64,000 bases of DNA. Source: G963667675 sp964291545 (GTDB lineage Bacteria; Chloroflexota; Dehalococcoidia; Lucifugimonadales; UBA3495). The position numbers and the translations under genes are program-made. Positions within the stretch are counted from its first letter, which is position 1. Every line of letters starts with the position of its first letter. The stretch is taken from NCBI GenBank assembly GCA_964291545.2, contig OZ219861.1:248001-312000 (forward strand), written 5' to 3'. Below the pieces are notes generated by a model. That model was not told the DNA's origin, ran no database searches, and worked only from the letters and a program-made list of their open reading frames with translations. Below, in pieces: positions 18,344 to 26,600 of the stretch.

Positions 18344-18396
18344 GAGTTCCCTGGGCCGCCTAGGGCTTTCCGATTAAGGCGGACGCCAGGGAACTC
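18344..18396. repeat. Large stem-loop between binding-protein and CoA-transferase genes
   Basis: GAGTTCCCTGG (18344-18354) pairs with CCAGGGAACTC (18386-18396), and inside it CCGCCT (18356-18361) pairs with AGGCGG (18377-18382). That makes 17 base pairs with a small asymmetric bulge and a 15-base loop. No T tract follows on either strand, so it is more like an RNA-stabilising or attenuating hairpin than a classical terminator. Such structures often sit downstream of binding-protein genes to raise their transcript level over the rest of the operon (general knowledge). Confidence 0.65.
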
Positions 18397-18459
18397 ACCA
18401 GCGGGTATCACACCGCCGGTTTGGTGACCTTAGGTTGTGCTACCAGGAGCGATTTGCCC

Positions 18460-20268
18460 CTATTGTGCCAGCCAGGCGGTCCTGTAGTTCTCGTCGGGGT
18501 GGATCGGGTTAGGACCGAATCCTCGCACGTTGTTACGCACCCCGTGTATTTTCGGCCGGAAGGCAACATAGATGGTCGGCACGTTGTCAATCAGGATTTC
18601 CTGGACACGACGGTAGGTCTGCCTTTGCTCTTCCGGGGTCTCTCCCTTGGCCCTCAGGATCAGGGAGTTCAACTCATCTGTCTCCCAATTATGGGTGGCC
18701 CAAGGAGAGGTGGAGGCATTGAGGTACCCCAGCGTAAACGTGCGGTTGGGATTGGAGCGGCCCGGCCACCATATTACGGTGAACGGCTCCACGCCAAAGA
18801 CTTCGGACCAGAACTGGGCCGAAGGATTTCTCTGGACATTGACCGTGATTCCCGCGGGTGCCGCGCTCTCCTTGTATGCCACGGCCATCTCGATCATTCC
18901 AGGCCCGACTTCCCCGGTGTGGAGGGTAACTTCGATGCCATTGGGGTATCCGGCCTCCGCCAGAAGGAACTTGGCCAGTTCTATATCGTATTCCGGCAGG
19001 TCGAGGTCGGCTGCGAAGTACCTGGTATCGTTGGGAGGAATCGGGTGGTCATAGGCAAGCTCGCCCAGTCCCAGCATCATCGTTTGATGGATCTTATCCC
19101 GGTCAGCAGCGGCCTGCAGGGCCTTTCGCACCAGCTTGTTGTCGAAGGGCGGTTTGGTTACGTCCATGGTCATCCCATTGACCGTCGGCGAGGCCACGGC
19201 CAACGCAGTGGTCTCATCGTGGGAATTGACGCCGGCGACGCTGGAGAAGTCCAACCGCAACGCAATGTCGATGTCGCCGTTCTTCAGAGCCTCAACGCGG
19301 CCAAGATTGTCAGCGATTCCCACCAAGTGCAGTTCATCGACGTAAGGCCGTCCCTCGTCCCAATAGTTGGGGTTTCTGGCCATCGACACCCGCTCGTTGG
19401 GCAGGATCTCAGTCACCATGAAGGGGCCAGTTCCGTACAACTCCACTCCCGAGGCCATCTTGGCGATGTCCACGTCGGAGGGGAGGATATGGTTCTGATA
19501 TACCGGGAATTCGTTCAGGAAGAACCCGTCTGGGATGGTCAGGTCGAAACGGACAGTGTAGTCATCGACCGCGACTATGTCCTCGACCACGTTACTCCAC
19601 GTTTGGTAAGCCGTGGTCTGAAGTTCTTCGTCCAAGTGCCGGCCGATGCTAAAGACCACGTCCTCGGCGGTGAAGTCCTTGCCGTGGTGGAACTTCACCC
19701 CCTCCCGCAGGAAGAAGGTGTAGGACGTAAGGTCGGCGCTGATCTCACAGCCGGTGGCGAGTCCCGCCCGGTAGGAACCGTCAAGATTGAAGAAGAGCAA
19801 TGGGTCGTAGACGTTGGCCACGGTGTTTATGGCCATGCCGGCCTCGGCAAAGCCAGGGTCAATAGTGGACCAGTCGGCGAAGGTTCCCACCCTCAGTGTG
19901 CCGCCGTATTGGGGGTTAACCGCGGCTGCAGGCTCCACCAACTCGCATTGGGTTGCTCCCGTCATGGCCTCGGGCTCTTCAGTCATGGCCTCAGGCTCTT
20001 CGGTCATGGCCTCAGGCTCTTCAGTCATGGCCTCGGGCTCTTCAGTCATGGCCTCGGGCTCTTCAGTCATGGCCTCAGGCTCTTCAGTCATGGCCTCGGG
20101 CTCTTCAGTCGCCGCCGGGGCCTCTTCAGTCGCCGCCGGGGCCTCTTCAGTCGCCGCCGGTGGGGAAGTTGGGGTAGCGGCCTCGCCACAAGCCAATGCC
20201 AACACCAGCAACAACGCGGCCAGCAAGGGTACGAATAGTCCAATGGTCAACCGAGGGGTTCTTGACAT
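18460..20268 (-). CDS. Lipoprotein solute-binding protein of ABC importer, family 5 (first)
   Basis: A 602-residue extracytoplasmic lipoprotein. Residues 1-28 form a signal peptide ending in the lipobox LALAC. An acidic linker follows with three AATEEAP-type and seven MTEEPEA repeats (about residues 32-100), and then an SBP_bac_5 domain starting at PQYGGTLRVGTFADW. Core motifs include the HHGKDFTAEDVVFS segment. It delivers a ligand, formally a peptide, but in this group often other solutes, to the permeases. A clear GGAGG lies upstream of the ATG. It is one of two paralogous binding proteins in the cluster; the ligand is not predictable. Confidence 0.92.
   Translation of the reverse strand: MSRTPRLTIGLFVPLLAALLLVLALACGEAATPTSPPAATEEAPAATEEAPAATEEPEAMTEEPEAMTEEPEAMTEEPEAMTEEPEAMTEEPEAMTEEPEAMTGATQCELVEPAAAVNPQYGGTLRVGTFADWSTIDPGFAEAGMAINTVANVYDPLLFFNLDGSYRAGLATGCEISADLTSYTFFLREGVKFHHGKDFTAEDVVFSIGRHLDEELQTTAYQTWSNVVEDIVAVDDYTVRFDLTIPDGFFLNEFPVYQNHILPSDVDIAKMASGVELYGTGPFMVTEILPNERVSMARNPNYWDEGRPYVDELHLVGIADNLGRVEALKNGDIDIALRLDFSSVAGVNSHDETTALAVASPTVNGMTMDVTKPPFDNKLVRKALQAAADRDKIHQTMMLGLGELAYDHPIPPNDTRYFAADLDLPEYDIELAKFLLAEAGYPNGIEVTLHTGEVGPGMIEMAVAYKESAAPAGITVNVQRNPSAQFWSEVFGVEPFTVIWWPGRSNPNRTFTLGYLNASTSPWATHNWETDELNSLILRAKGETPEEQRQTYRRVQEILIDNVPTIYVAFRPKIHGVRNNVRGFGPNPIHPDENYRTAWLAQ
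19964..20173. repeat. 21-base tandem repeats encoding the acidic linker of binding protein 1
   Basis: Seven copies of ATGGCCTCrGGCTCTTCAGTC run from 19964 to about 20110, followed by about three copies of a related unit (GCCGCCGGGGCCTCTTCAGTC). Copies differ mainly at one silent position. All units keep the reading frame, so copy-number changes alter only linker length between the lipid anchor and the binding domain. Confidence 0.85.
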
Positions 20269-20375
20269 CAGTAGACCTCCGAAAGTGATTGGTTACCGGC
20301 GCTCCTTGGTCCTAGCTCAGGGACTTGCGCGGGCTACCCTGAGACTTGGAATTGTGAACCTTTTGATATAGCCAT

Positions 20376-20406
20376 GGCCGATGGGGGGGGTGAACCCCCA
20401 CCGGCC
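20376..20406. repeat. Hairpin between the two binding-protein genes
   Basis: GGCCG-A-TGGGGG (20376-20387) faces CCCCCA-C-CGGCC (20395-20406), an 11-bp stem with one mismatch. No T tract follows. It lies in the 201-base gap after the second binding-protein gene and may act as a partial terminator or RNA-stabilising structure. Confidence 0.5.
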
Positions 20407-20469
20407 ACTGAGTGTCGCATCAAGCACGATTAGGCTGAACGTTGCCTCGGGAGCGAGGTCTGGCGGCGC

Positions 20470-22329
20470 CTATTGGTGCAGCCAGACCGTGTCATAGAAT
20501 ATGTCGCCGCTTACCCCGCTCAACACCAGACCCTGCACATCGTTGCCGATTCCGGCCAAGTTCGTCCAGGAGACGATGGCTAGAGCAGGGACCTCCTCGG
20601 CCAAGAAGGCCTGGATCTCATTGTAAGTCGCGGCCCGGTCTTCCACGCTCTCGCCCCTGGCCCGCTCGATGAGCGCGTCCAATTGTTGCGCCAACGGACC
20701 CGGGGTATCGGTGAAGACGCTCTCAAAGGTAGTCCAGTCGGCGATACCGTAGGGAGCGAATTCGTAGCCTTCTTTCAGTATCTTGTCGAAGTAGGTCACG
20801 GCCCAGGTCTCGGCGCTGTGGTAGGTAATGGTCAGGGAGTGATTGGGCTCTGCCCGTGGTGAATTCCAGAAGACGGTCAAGGGCCCGTTGGGATATACCG
20901 AGCCCCAGAACCCGTCAGTCGGGTGCCTGTTGACTGTGACGTTAATGCCCGCCGCCGCCGCGCTGTCCTTGAACGCAATGGGCAGTTCGAGCATTCCGTT
21001 ACCCAGGTCAGTAGTCTCTATCTCGATATCGATGCCATCCTCGTACCCGGCCTCAGCCAATAGCGCCCTGGCCTTGTCCGGGTCGTACTCAGGCAGATAC
21101 TCGGGTGCGAAGAAGCGGGAGTCCCCAGGGAATACCGGGCTGTCGTTCATCGGGGCTCCCAAGCCCTGGAAGGCTACCTGGTTGACCAGATCGCGGTCGA
21201 TGGCGTAGCGCAGGGCTTGCCTAACAAGCTTGTTGTCGAAAGGCGGGATCTGGTTGTTAATGGCTATCCCTGTCCAGCCCGATGATGGAACGTCAATCAC
21301 GGTGGTGCCGGGATTGGCGTTTATGGCGGCGACCTGAGATGGCGCCAGTTCGGTTACTACGTCAACCTCACCGTTCAGGAGCGCCACACGCCGGCCCACC
21401 TGTTCCTGGATACCCACAAACACGACCTCATCCAGGTACGGCCCGCCACCCCAGTGATTGGGGTTTCGGACCATGGTTATCCGTTCACGCGGCACCAACT
21501 CTTCGAGCATGAAGGCGCCGGTGCCGTTGACCTGGTCGCCCGACCTCATCCTCGATACATCGGTCTCGGAGTCCAGAATCGCGGCCTGGATCAGGAACAG
21601 GGTGTCCAGCAGAAGGACGTTGGGGGCGCTCAGGTCGATCCGGACGGTGTAGTCGTCCACTGCGACCACATCCGTAACCGTGCCAAGCTTGCTAGCCAGC
21701 ACAGAGATGTCCGGGTTCCGGGCCCGGCCAAGGCTATAGACCACGTCCTCGGCGGTGAAGTCTGCCCCGTTGTGGAACGTGACCCCCTGCCGCAGGTTGA
21801 AGGTGTACTGGGTCGCGTCGTCGTTGACGTCCCAGGACTCGGCCAGGACGCCACGGTAGGTAGCGTCGGGGTTGAGGCGAATCAAAGGCTCGAGAACCTG
21901 ATCGAGCATATTGAGAATGATTCCGGCCTCGGCATCGACGGGGTCAGGAGGCGAGTGGTCAGGAGGCGCCGCCACCCTGAGGGTGCCGCCGTACTGGGGC
22001 TCCGGCGCCATCATGGTGGTGTCTTCATCCATGGTGCCGTCATCCATGGTGCCGTCGTCCACGGTGCCGTCGTCCATGGTGCCGTCGTCCATGGTGCCGT
22101 CGTCCATGGTGCCGTCGTCCATGGTGCCATCGTCCATGGTGCCGTCATCCATGGCGTCGTCATCCATGGCGTCGTCGTCGTCCGGCGTTGTGGGCGCCGC
22201 CGTAGCCGTGGGTTCCGGCGGTTCTGTGGCTTCTTCGGCCTCGCCGCACGCTAACGCGAAGAGCACCGACACCAACGCCACAGCCAGAATGATCAGAAGC
22301 GGGTTAAGGCCACGTATCCTGGGTTTCAT
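20470..22329 (-). CDS. Lipoprotein solute-binding protein of ABC importer, family 5 (second)
   Basis: A 619-residue lipoprotein paralogous to the binding protein at 18460-20268. The signal peptide ends in lipobox LFALAC. Next comes a very acidic linker of about ten DDGTM-type units, then an SBP_bac_5 domain starting PQYGGTLRVAAPPDHSPPDP, with FHNGADFTAEDVVYS as the conserved core segment. I chose ATG 22329, which follows AGGAGG by five bases, over a start at 22356 nine codons earlier. A promoter (22439-22467) matches that of the permease operon, so this gene probably heads the cluster. Confidence 0.92.
   Translation of the reverse strand: MKPRIRGLNPLLIILAVALVSVLFALACGEAEEATEPPEPTATAAPTTPDDDDAMDDDAMDDGTMDDGTMDDGTMDDGTMDDGTMDDGTVDDGTMDDGTMDEDTTMMAPEPQYGGTLRVAAPPDHSPPDPVDAEAGIILNMLDQVLEPLIRLNPDATYRGVLAESWDVNDDATQYTFNLRQGVTFHNGADFTAEDVVYSLGRARNPDISVLASKLGTVTDVVAVDDYTVRIDLSAPNVLLLDTLFLIQAAILDSETDVSRMRSGDQVNGTGAFMLEELVPRERITMVRNPNHWGGGPYLDEVVFVGIQEQVGRRVALLNGEVDVVTELAPSQVAAINANPGTTVIDVPSSGWTGIAINNQIPPFDNKLVRQALRYAIDRDLVNQVAFQGLGAPMNDSPVFPGDSRFFAPEYLPEYDPDKARALLAEAGYEDGIDIEIETTDLGNGMLELPIAFKDSAAAAGINVTVNRHPTDGFWGSVYPNGPLTVFWNSPRAEPNHSLTITYHSAETWAVTYFDKILKEGYEFAPYGIADWTTFESVFTDTPGPLAQQLDALIERARGESVEDRAATYNEIQAFLAEEVPALAIVSWTNLAGIGNDVQGLVLSGVSGDIFYDTVWLHQ
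22027..22175. repeat. 15-base tandem repeats encoding the DDGTM linker of binding protein 2
   Basis: About ten units of CCATGGTGCCGTCGT with minor changes, in frame, so the protein carries DDGTM repeats. The unit length and sequence differ from the 21-base repeats of the neighbouring paralogue, so the two linkers arose independently or were replaced. Confidence 0.85.
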
Positions 22330-22438
22330 TTCAGCCTCCTGCTTGAGGGTTACCATAATGGGGATTTGGTACGCCGATTCTGGTTATACGCAGATATACG
22401 ACCGGTGGATTGCTTCGCAGGCACCGGCAAGGCAAAAA

Positions 22439-22467
22439 AGACTAACAGAGCTTCAACAGTCTGTCAA
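22439..22467 (-). promoter_or_regulatory. Promoter of the second binding-protein gene
   Basis: Minus strand TTGACA (22462-22467), 17-base spacer, TAGTCT (22439-22444); predicted start near 22432, giving a leader of about 100 bases. Identical hexamers and spacing to the promoter at 15744-15772. Confidence 0.6.
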
Positions 22468-22620
22468 CAAATTTAAACGATCAATAAAGTATCGTGCCCA
22501 AACAGGCGTCGCAACCGCGGCGAATCGAGCCTGCTGGAGGCGTGGGAGGATGCTATGGGAGGGAGGGTCTACAAGGCATGAGAGAGAAGGGGATGGAATT
22601 CATGCAGGGCCGGAGGTTGG

Positions 22621-22697
22621 TGGCGACCCGGAGCGGATTCGAACCGCCGATCTCTGGCTTGACAGGCCAGTATGTTAAACCGCTACACCACCGGGCC
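22621..22697 (-). tRNA. tRNA-Asp (GTC), CCA encoded
   Basis: On the minus strand the sequence folds as a complete cloverleaf: acceptor GGCCCGG paired with CCGGGTC (one G-T pair), D arm GTGT/ACAT, anticodon stem CTGGC/GCCAG with loop CTGTCAA (anticodon GTC), T arm with loop TTCGAAT, discriminator G and an encoded CCA at 22621-22623. It decodes aspartate. It stands alone, with its own promoter just upstream. Confidence 0.96.
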
Positions 22698-22736
22698 CAG
22701 TTCTTGGCCGGATTAGAAAGACATCCGGCACATTCG

Positions 22737-22765
22737 AGTGTATGATTTTACCCAATTTGTGTCAA
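22737..22765 (-). promoter_or_regulatory. Promoter of tRNA-Asp
   Basis: Minus strand TTGACA (22760-22765), 17-base spacer, TACACT (22737-22742). The predicted start lies about 33 bases upstream of the tRNA 5' end, and no other gene on that strand could use it. Confidence 0.7.
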
Positions 22766-22907
22766 GCAGAAGCCGCGGCCTGGCCTGCGAGACAGCGGGT
22801 TCCTTACATTAGTAATAAAAACCCTGGCCATTAGTCTGACGCGGCCTGGTTAAGGTAAACTAATGGCGGCGGTTTCCGGCGGGCACAGGCCCCAGAGGGG
22901 AAAGTCG

Positions 22908-23765
22908 ATGAAGGACAAGGTATGTTTGATAACCGGAGCGACCGCGGGGATAGGCAAGGCGGCAGCGACGGGGCTGGCCGACCTGGGGGCTACGGTAGTC
23001 CTGGTCGGACGGGACGCTGAAAAGGCCGCAGCGACCGCCGAGCAAATCCAAGGGGGAGCGGGGAATCAAGAAGTCAGTTTCTTCCTGGCCGACTTGTCTT
23101 CTCAACAATCGGTCCGACAGTTGGCTGAGGACTTCAGGGCTAAGTTCCAGCGGCTTGACGTGCTGGTAAACAATGCAGGGTCGCTGATGTTGTCGCGTCA
23201 AGAATCGTCGGACGGCATCGAAATGACCTTTGCCCTCAACCATCTGAGCTATTTCTTGTTGACCAACCTGCTACTGGACGTGCTCAAGTCCAGCAGTCCC
23301 TCGCGCATCGTCAACGTGGCGTCGGACGCCCACCAGGGCGCCCACCTAGACTTCGACGATCTGCAAAGCGAAAAGAGCTACGGCGGATACAAGGCTTACG
23401 GCCGCTCCAAGTTGGCTAACCTTCTGTTCACTTATGAACTAGCCCGCAAGCTGGATGGGACGGGCGTCACCGTGAACGGGCTGCATCCGGGCTTGGTCGC
23501 CACCAGCTTCCTGGCGACTAACAACGGGCTGCGGGGCAGGTTGTACAACTTCTTCCTCAAACGGATGGGCAGAAGCGCAGAAGACGGCGCCCGGACCGTG
23601 ATCTATTTGGCCACCTCCCCCGAGGTAGAAGGGGTGTCCGGAGGCTACTTTATGGACGATGGCCTGGTGGACTCCTCCGAGGCCTCTTATGACAAGGACG
23701 CTTCTCTTAGGCTTTGGGAGGAAAGCGAGACTTTGACCGGGCTTGAGAGTTCGAGCGAAGAATGA
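22908..23765 (+). CDS. Short-chain dehydrogenase/reductase, retinol-dehydrogenase-like
   Basis: A 285-residue NAD(P)-dependent SDR. The Rossmann motif TGATAGIG is near residue 10, NNAG near 85, the catalytic Tyr/Lys in YGRSK near 165, and Ser in the NVASDA strand. It resembles the retinol dehydrogenase/WW-oxidoreductase-like branch. The substrate is unknown, probably a lipid-like alcohol or ketone. I start at MKDKVCL, where the family begins and AGAGGGG lies upstream; the frame is open to 22863. Confidence 0.9.
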   Translation: MKDKVCLITGATAGIGKAAATGLADLGATVVLVGRDAEKAAATAEQIQGGAGNQEVSFFLADLSSQQSVRQLAEDFRAKFQRLDVLVNNAGSLMLSRQESSDGIEMTFALNHLSYFLLTNLLLDVLKSSSPSRIVNVASDAHQGAHLDFDDLQSEKSYGGYKAYGRSKLANLLFTYELARKLDGTGVTVNGLHPGLVATSFLATNNGLRGRLYNFFLKRMGRSAEDGARTVIYLATSPEVEGVSGGYFMDDGLVDSSEASYDKDASLRLWEESETLTGLESSSEE

Positions 23766-23835
23766 CCGGACGGGGCTTGCCGGCCTCGACGGAAATGCAG
23801 TCCCTGGAGCTAGTTGCGCCGCAGGTATATCAAGC

Positions 23836-23864
23836 TTGACACCGGTTCCTGCTAACTTTACGAT
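23836..23864 (+). promoter_or_regulatory. Promoter of the DUF1800/DUF1501/NHL gene group
   Basis: TTGACA at 23836-23841, 17-base spacer and TACGAT at 23859-23864, about 55 bases upstream of the DUF1800 ATG. The next terminator in this direction is at 27659-27689, so one transcript may cover all three genes. Confidence 0.6.
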
Positions 23865-23918
23865 ATACCAATCCCCGCACCGCAGGGGAAATGCTGAAAT
23901 AGCCCTGGGAGGGTAGGT

Positions 23919-25322
23919 ATGGCCAACCGTGACGAATTGTCATTGATGGCCCACTTGCTGCGCCGCGCCGGATTCGGCGCCACGCGCGCAGAGTTAGAGG
24001 CCCGGGTAGCAGTAGGATACGAAGCCACCGTAGAAGAGTTAATCAACCCACACGACCACCCGCCCATAGACGAGGACATCATGTCCCGGTTCATGCCGGG
24101 CTTCGAAGGTTCTGCGCTGGTGGTCAACAACGGCGCAGCCTGGATGTACCGCATGGTCAACTCGCCGCGACCTCTGGAAGAGAAGATGGCGCTGTTCCTG
24201 CACCAGTTGTTCGCCACCGGATTCGCCAAGGTGGACAATGCTCCGGAGCTTGCCGCTCAGTTCGAGATGTTCCGCCAACACGGTTTCGGAAAGTTCCGGG
24301 ACCTGCTGGTGGAGCTGGCCAAGAACCCGGCCATGATTTTCTGGCTGGACAACCACGGCAACCACAAGGGAGCCATTAACGAGAACTGGGGCCGGGAGCT
24401 GCTGGAACTGTTCTCTATGGGAGTGGGCAACTACAGCGAGGACGACATCAAGGAAGCGTCCAGAGCGTTTACCGGCTGGACTATCCCGGTAAAGATTCCG
24501 CAGCAACCGTTGGGCCGGTTCTTCTGGAGCTTTGAATTCCAGCCCGAGGACCATGACTACGGCGAGAAGACGTTCCTCGGAGAGACCGGCGGTTTCAACG
24601 GCGACGACATCATTGACATCATCGTCAAGCAGCCGGCGACGGCCAGATTCCTGGCGCGTCACCTGTATAACTTCTTTGTGGCCGACGAAGTCCAAGTTCC
24701 GGCCTGGAACATCACGCCTCCCAGGGACCCCGAAGCCATAGACACGCTGGTCGAGGAGTACAACCGCACCGACGGCGATATCCGGTGCATACTACGGGTC
24801 CTTTTCAACTCCGATTTCTTCAAAGATGCCCGGTTTGCCAAGGTCAAGAGTCCCGCCGAGTTGGTCGCGGGAACGGTGAGAATGTCAGGCAGCTACAACG
24901 GCCCAATGCCCGGCTACACAGAACTTGCGATGGAGTGCAACTACCAAGGCCAGGAACTACTCAATCCGCCCAGCGTGGAAAGCTGGCACACGGGTTCTGA
25001 GTGGATAGACGGGGGAGCCTTGGTGCGTAGAGTGAATTTCTCCGCCAAGCACTTGGGAGACACCAGCTTGCCCGGCGTGCAGGCCATGGTCCAGCACATC
25101 AAAGCCCAGGGTTCTCTCACCCCGGAGCAATTGGTGGACCAGTGCCTGGAAGTGGCCGGACCCCTGGAGGTCAACGAGGTCACTCGGGACGAGCTGTTGG
25201 AGCAGGCCCGCCAAGGCGGTGACCTCGGCTGGGGTACTCCGGAAGAATCTAAAGCATCAGAGGCGCGAATAGGAGTACTGCTGGCTCTTATCGCCGCTTC
25301 AAGAGACTATCAATTCGCATAG
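23919..25322 (+). CDS. DUF1800 family protein
   Basis: A 467-residue protein of the DUF1800 family (LMAHLLRRAGFGATRAELE start; central NWGRELLELFSMGVGNYSEDDIKEASRAFTGW; LARHLYNFFVADEVQVPAW). No signal peptide is seen. Family members nearly always neighbour a DUF1501 gene, as here (48-base gap); their biochemical role is unestablished, with suggestions of surface or secreted-protein handling. A good GGGAGGG site precedes the ATG. Confidence 0.9.
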   Translation: MANRDELSLMAHLLRRAGFGATRAELEARVAVGYEATVEELINPHDHPPIDEDIMSRFMPGFEGSALVVNNGAAWMYRMVNSPRPLEEKMALFLHQLFATGFAKVDNAPELAAQFEMFRQHGFGKFRDLLVELAKNPAMIFWLDNHGNHKGAINENWGRELLELFSMGVGNYSEDDIKEASRAFTGWTIPVKIPQQPLGRFFWSFEFQPEDHDYGEKTFLGETGGFNGDDIIDIIVKQPATARFLARHLYNFFVADEVQVPAWNITPPRDPEAIDTLVEEYNRTDGDIRCILRVLFNSDFFKDARFAKVKSPAELVAGTVRMSGSYNGPMPGYTELAMECNYQGQELLNPPSVESWHTGSEWIDGGALVRRVNFSAKHLGDTSLPGVQAMVQHIKAQGSLTPEQLVDQCLEVAGPLEVNEVTRDELLEQARQGGDLGWGTPEESKASEARIGVLLALIAASRDYQFA

Positions 25323-25369
25323 AGGTGCGAGGGACGCGTCGCGTCGACATCACGATTGGAGGATGACGC

Positions 25370-26499
25370 ATGACCACCACTCATAAGGACCCGGTGGTAG
25401 TCGTATTGCAGATGACCGGAGCAAACGACTACTTGAACAGCGTAATTCCGTATACGGACCCCCTTTACTATGACAACCGGCCAAAGGTGGGCATTCCCGA
25501 AGACCAGATGCTGCCTATCGACAGCGAGATGGCCTTCAACCCGGTTTTGGCGCCGGTGAAAAAGCTATACGACGAGGGGAAGGTCGCCTTAATTCACGGA
25601 ATCGGCTACGAGAATTCTCCCCGCTCACACTTCCGGTCAATGGACATTTGGCACACCTGCGAGCCCGACAAGATTGGCACGGAAGGCTGGGCCGCCAAGG
25701 TGGTGCGAGACCTGGACCCGACCGGGGAAAACGTTTTGAAAGGGGTCAACGTCGGCCAAGGCTTGCCCCGAGCACTGACCCTAACAGGGGTGCCGGTAAC
25801 CTCGGTTTCCAACCTGGAGTCGTACGGAATACTATCCGGGGTGCCGGGGGTGGAACAAGAGCGAGACCAGCTACTGGAGCGATTTGCCCGCATGTACGCC
25901 CCGGCGATAGGCACGGGGCCAACCATGGACTACCTGGGGCAAACCGGCAGGGACGCGCTGAAGGGCGCTGACGTCATCAGGGTCGCTCCGGCACAGTACC
26001 AGTCCACGATCGAGTACGCCGATACGCCTATTGCAAAGAACCTGAGGGACGTGGCCAGCGTTTACCTGGCTGACCTTGGCACACAGCTGTTTTACACCGC
26101 TTACGGCAGCTTCGACAGCCACTTCAATCAGACTCCCATGCACAACCAGTTGTGTACCGACATGTCCCGAGCCATCTCCGATTTCTTCGACGATCTGAAG
26201 GAACACGATGCCGGCGACAACCTGATCATGATGCTGTTCACCGAGTTTGGCCGCCGGGTGATGGACAACGGCACCGGCACCGACCACGGGGCCGGCGGCG
26301 GGGCCATTGTAATTGGCAACAAAGTCAAGGGGGGATGTACGGCGTGTATCCCTCGCTCAAGCCGGAACATCTAACCGAGGGAGACTTGGAGCCCAACTAC
26401 GACTTCCGGGGCCTGTACTCTACCATCATAGACAAATGGCTGGGCCTGGACCCGGCGCCCATCGTGGGCGGAAAGTACGAGCAACTGGACCTGTTCTAA
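25370..26499 (+). CDS. DUF1501 family protein, interrupted by a single-base frameshift
   Basis: DUF1501 proteins resemble alkaline-phosphatase/sulfatase-fold enzymes and pair with DUF1800. The frame from 25370 reads normally to GGAIVIGNKVKG and then hits a stop at 26374. The -1 frame continues with MYGVYPSLKPEHL...YEQLDLF to 26499, the usual family C-terminus. The shift is at a run of six G (26329-26334); seven would restore a 376-residue protein. The span 25370-26499 is one base short of whole codons. The site G-GGG-GGA also matches a -1 slippery heptamer. Either a sequencing/assembly error, a real mutation or programmed shifting; the first is likeliest. The DHGAGGG motif near the end is conserved. 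No signal peptide is evident. Confidence 0.85.
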
Positions 26500-26535
26500 G
26501 TCTCCAAGCCAGCAATGACGGGCATTTCCAGCGGC

Positions 26536-26558
26536 GGCCGGCCCCTTCCGGGCTGGCC
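26536..26558 (+). terminator. GC hairpin after the DUF1501 gene
   Basis: GGCCGGCCC (26536-26544), five-base loop, GGGCTGGCC (26550-26558): nine pairs including one G-T. No T tract follows, so it may attenuate rather than stop transcription into the NHL gene 43 bases further on. Confidence 0.4.
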
Positions 26559-26600
26559 GGTCCATTTGCCAATTTGATAGCCAATTAGGAGAGTTGCGCA

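Noticed and set aside
18421..20238. 605-codon open frame on the plus strand
   Set aside because: Antisense to a well-supported binding-protein gene; the repeated GLGLFSHGLRLFSHG-like tail is just the complement of the acidic linker repeats.
19964..22175. Short tandem repeats resembling a CRISPR array
   Set aside because: Units are contiguous, in frame and inside coding sequence, without spacers.
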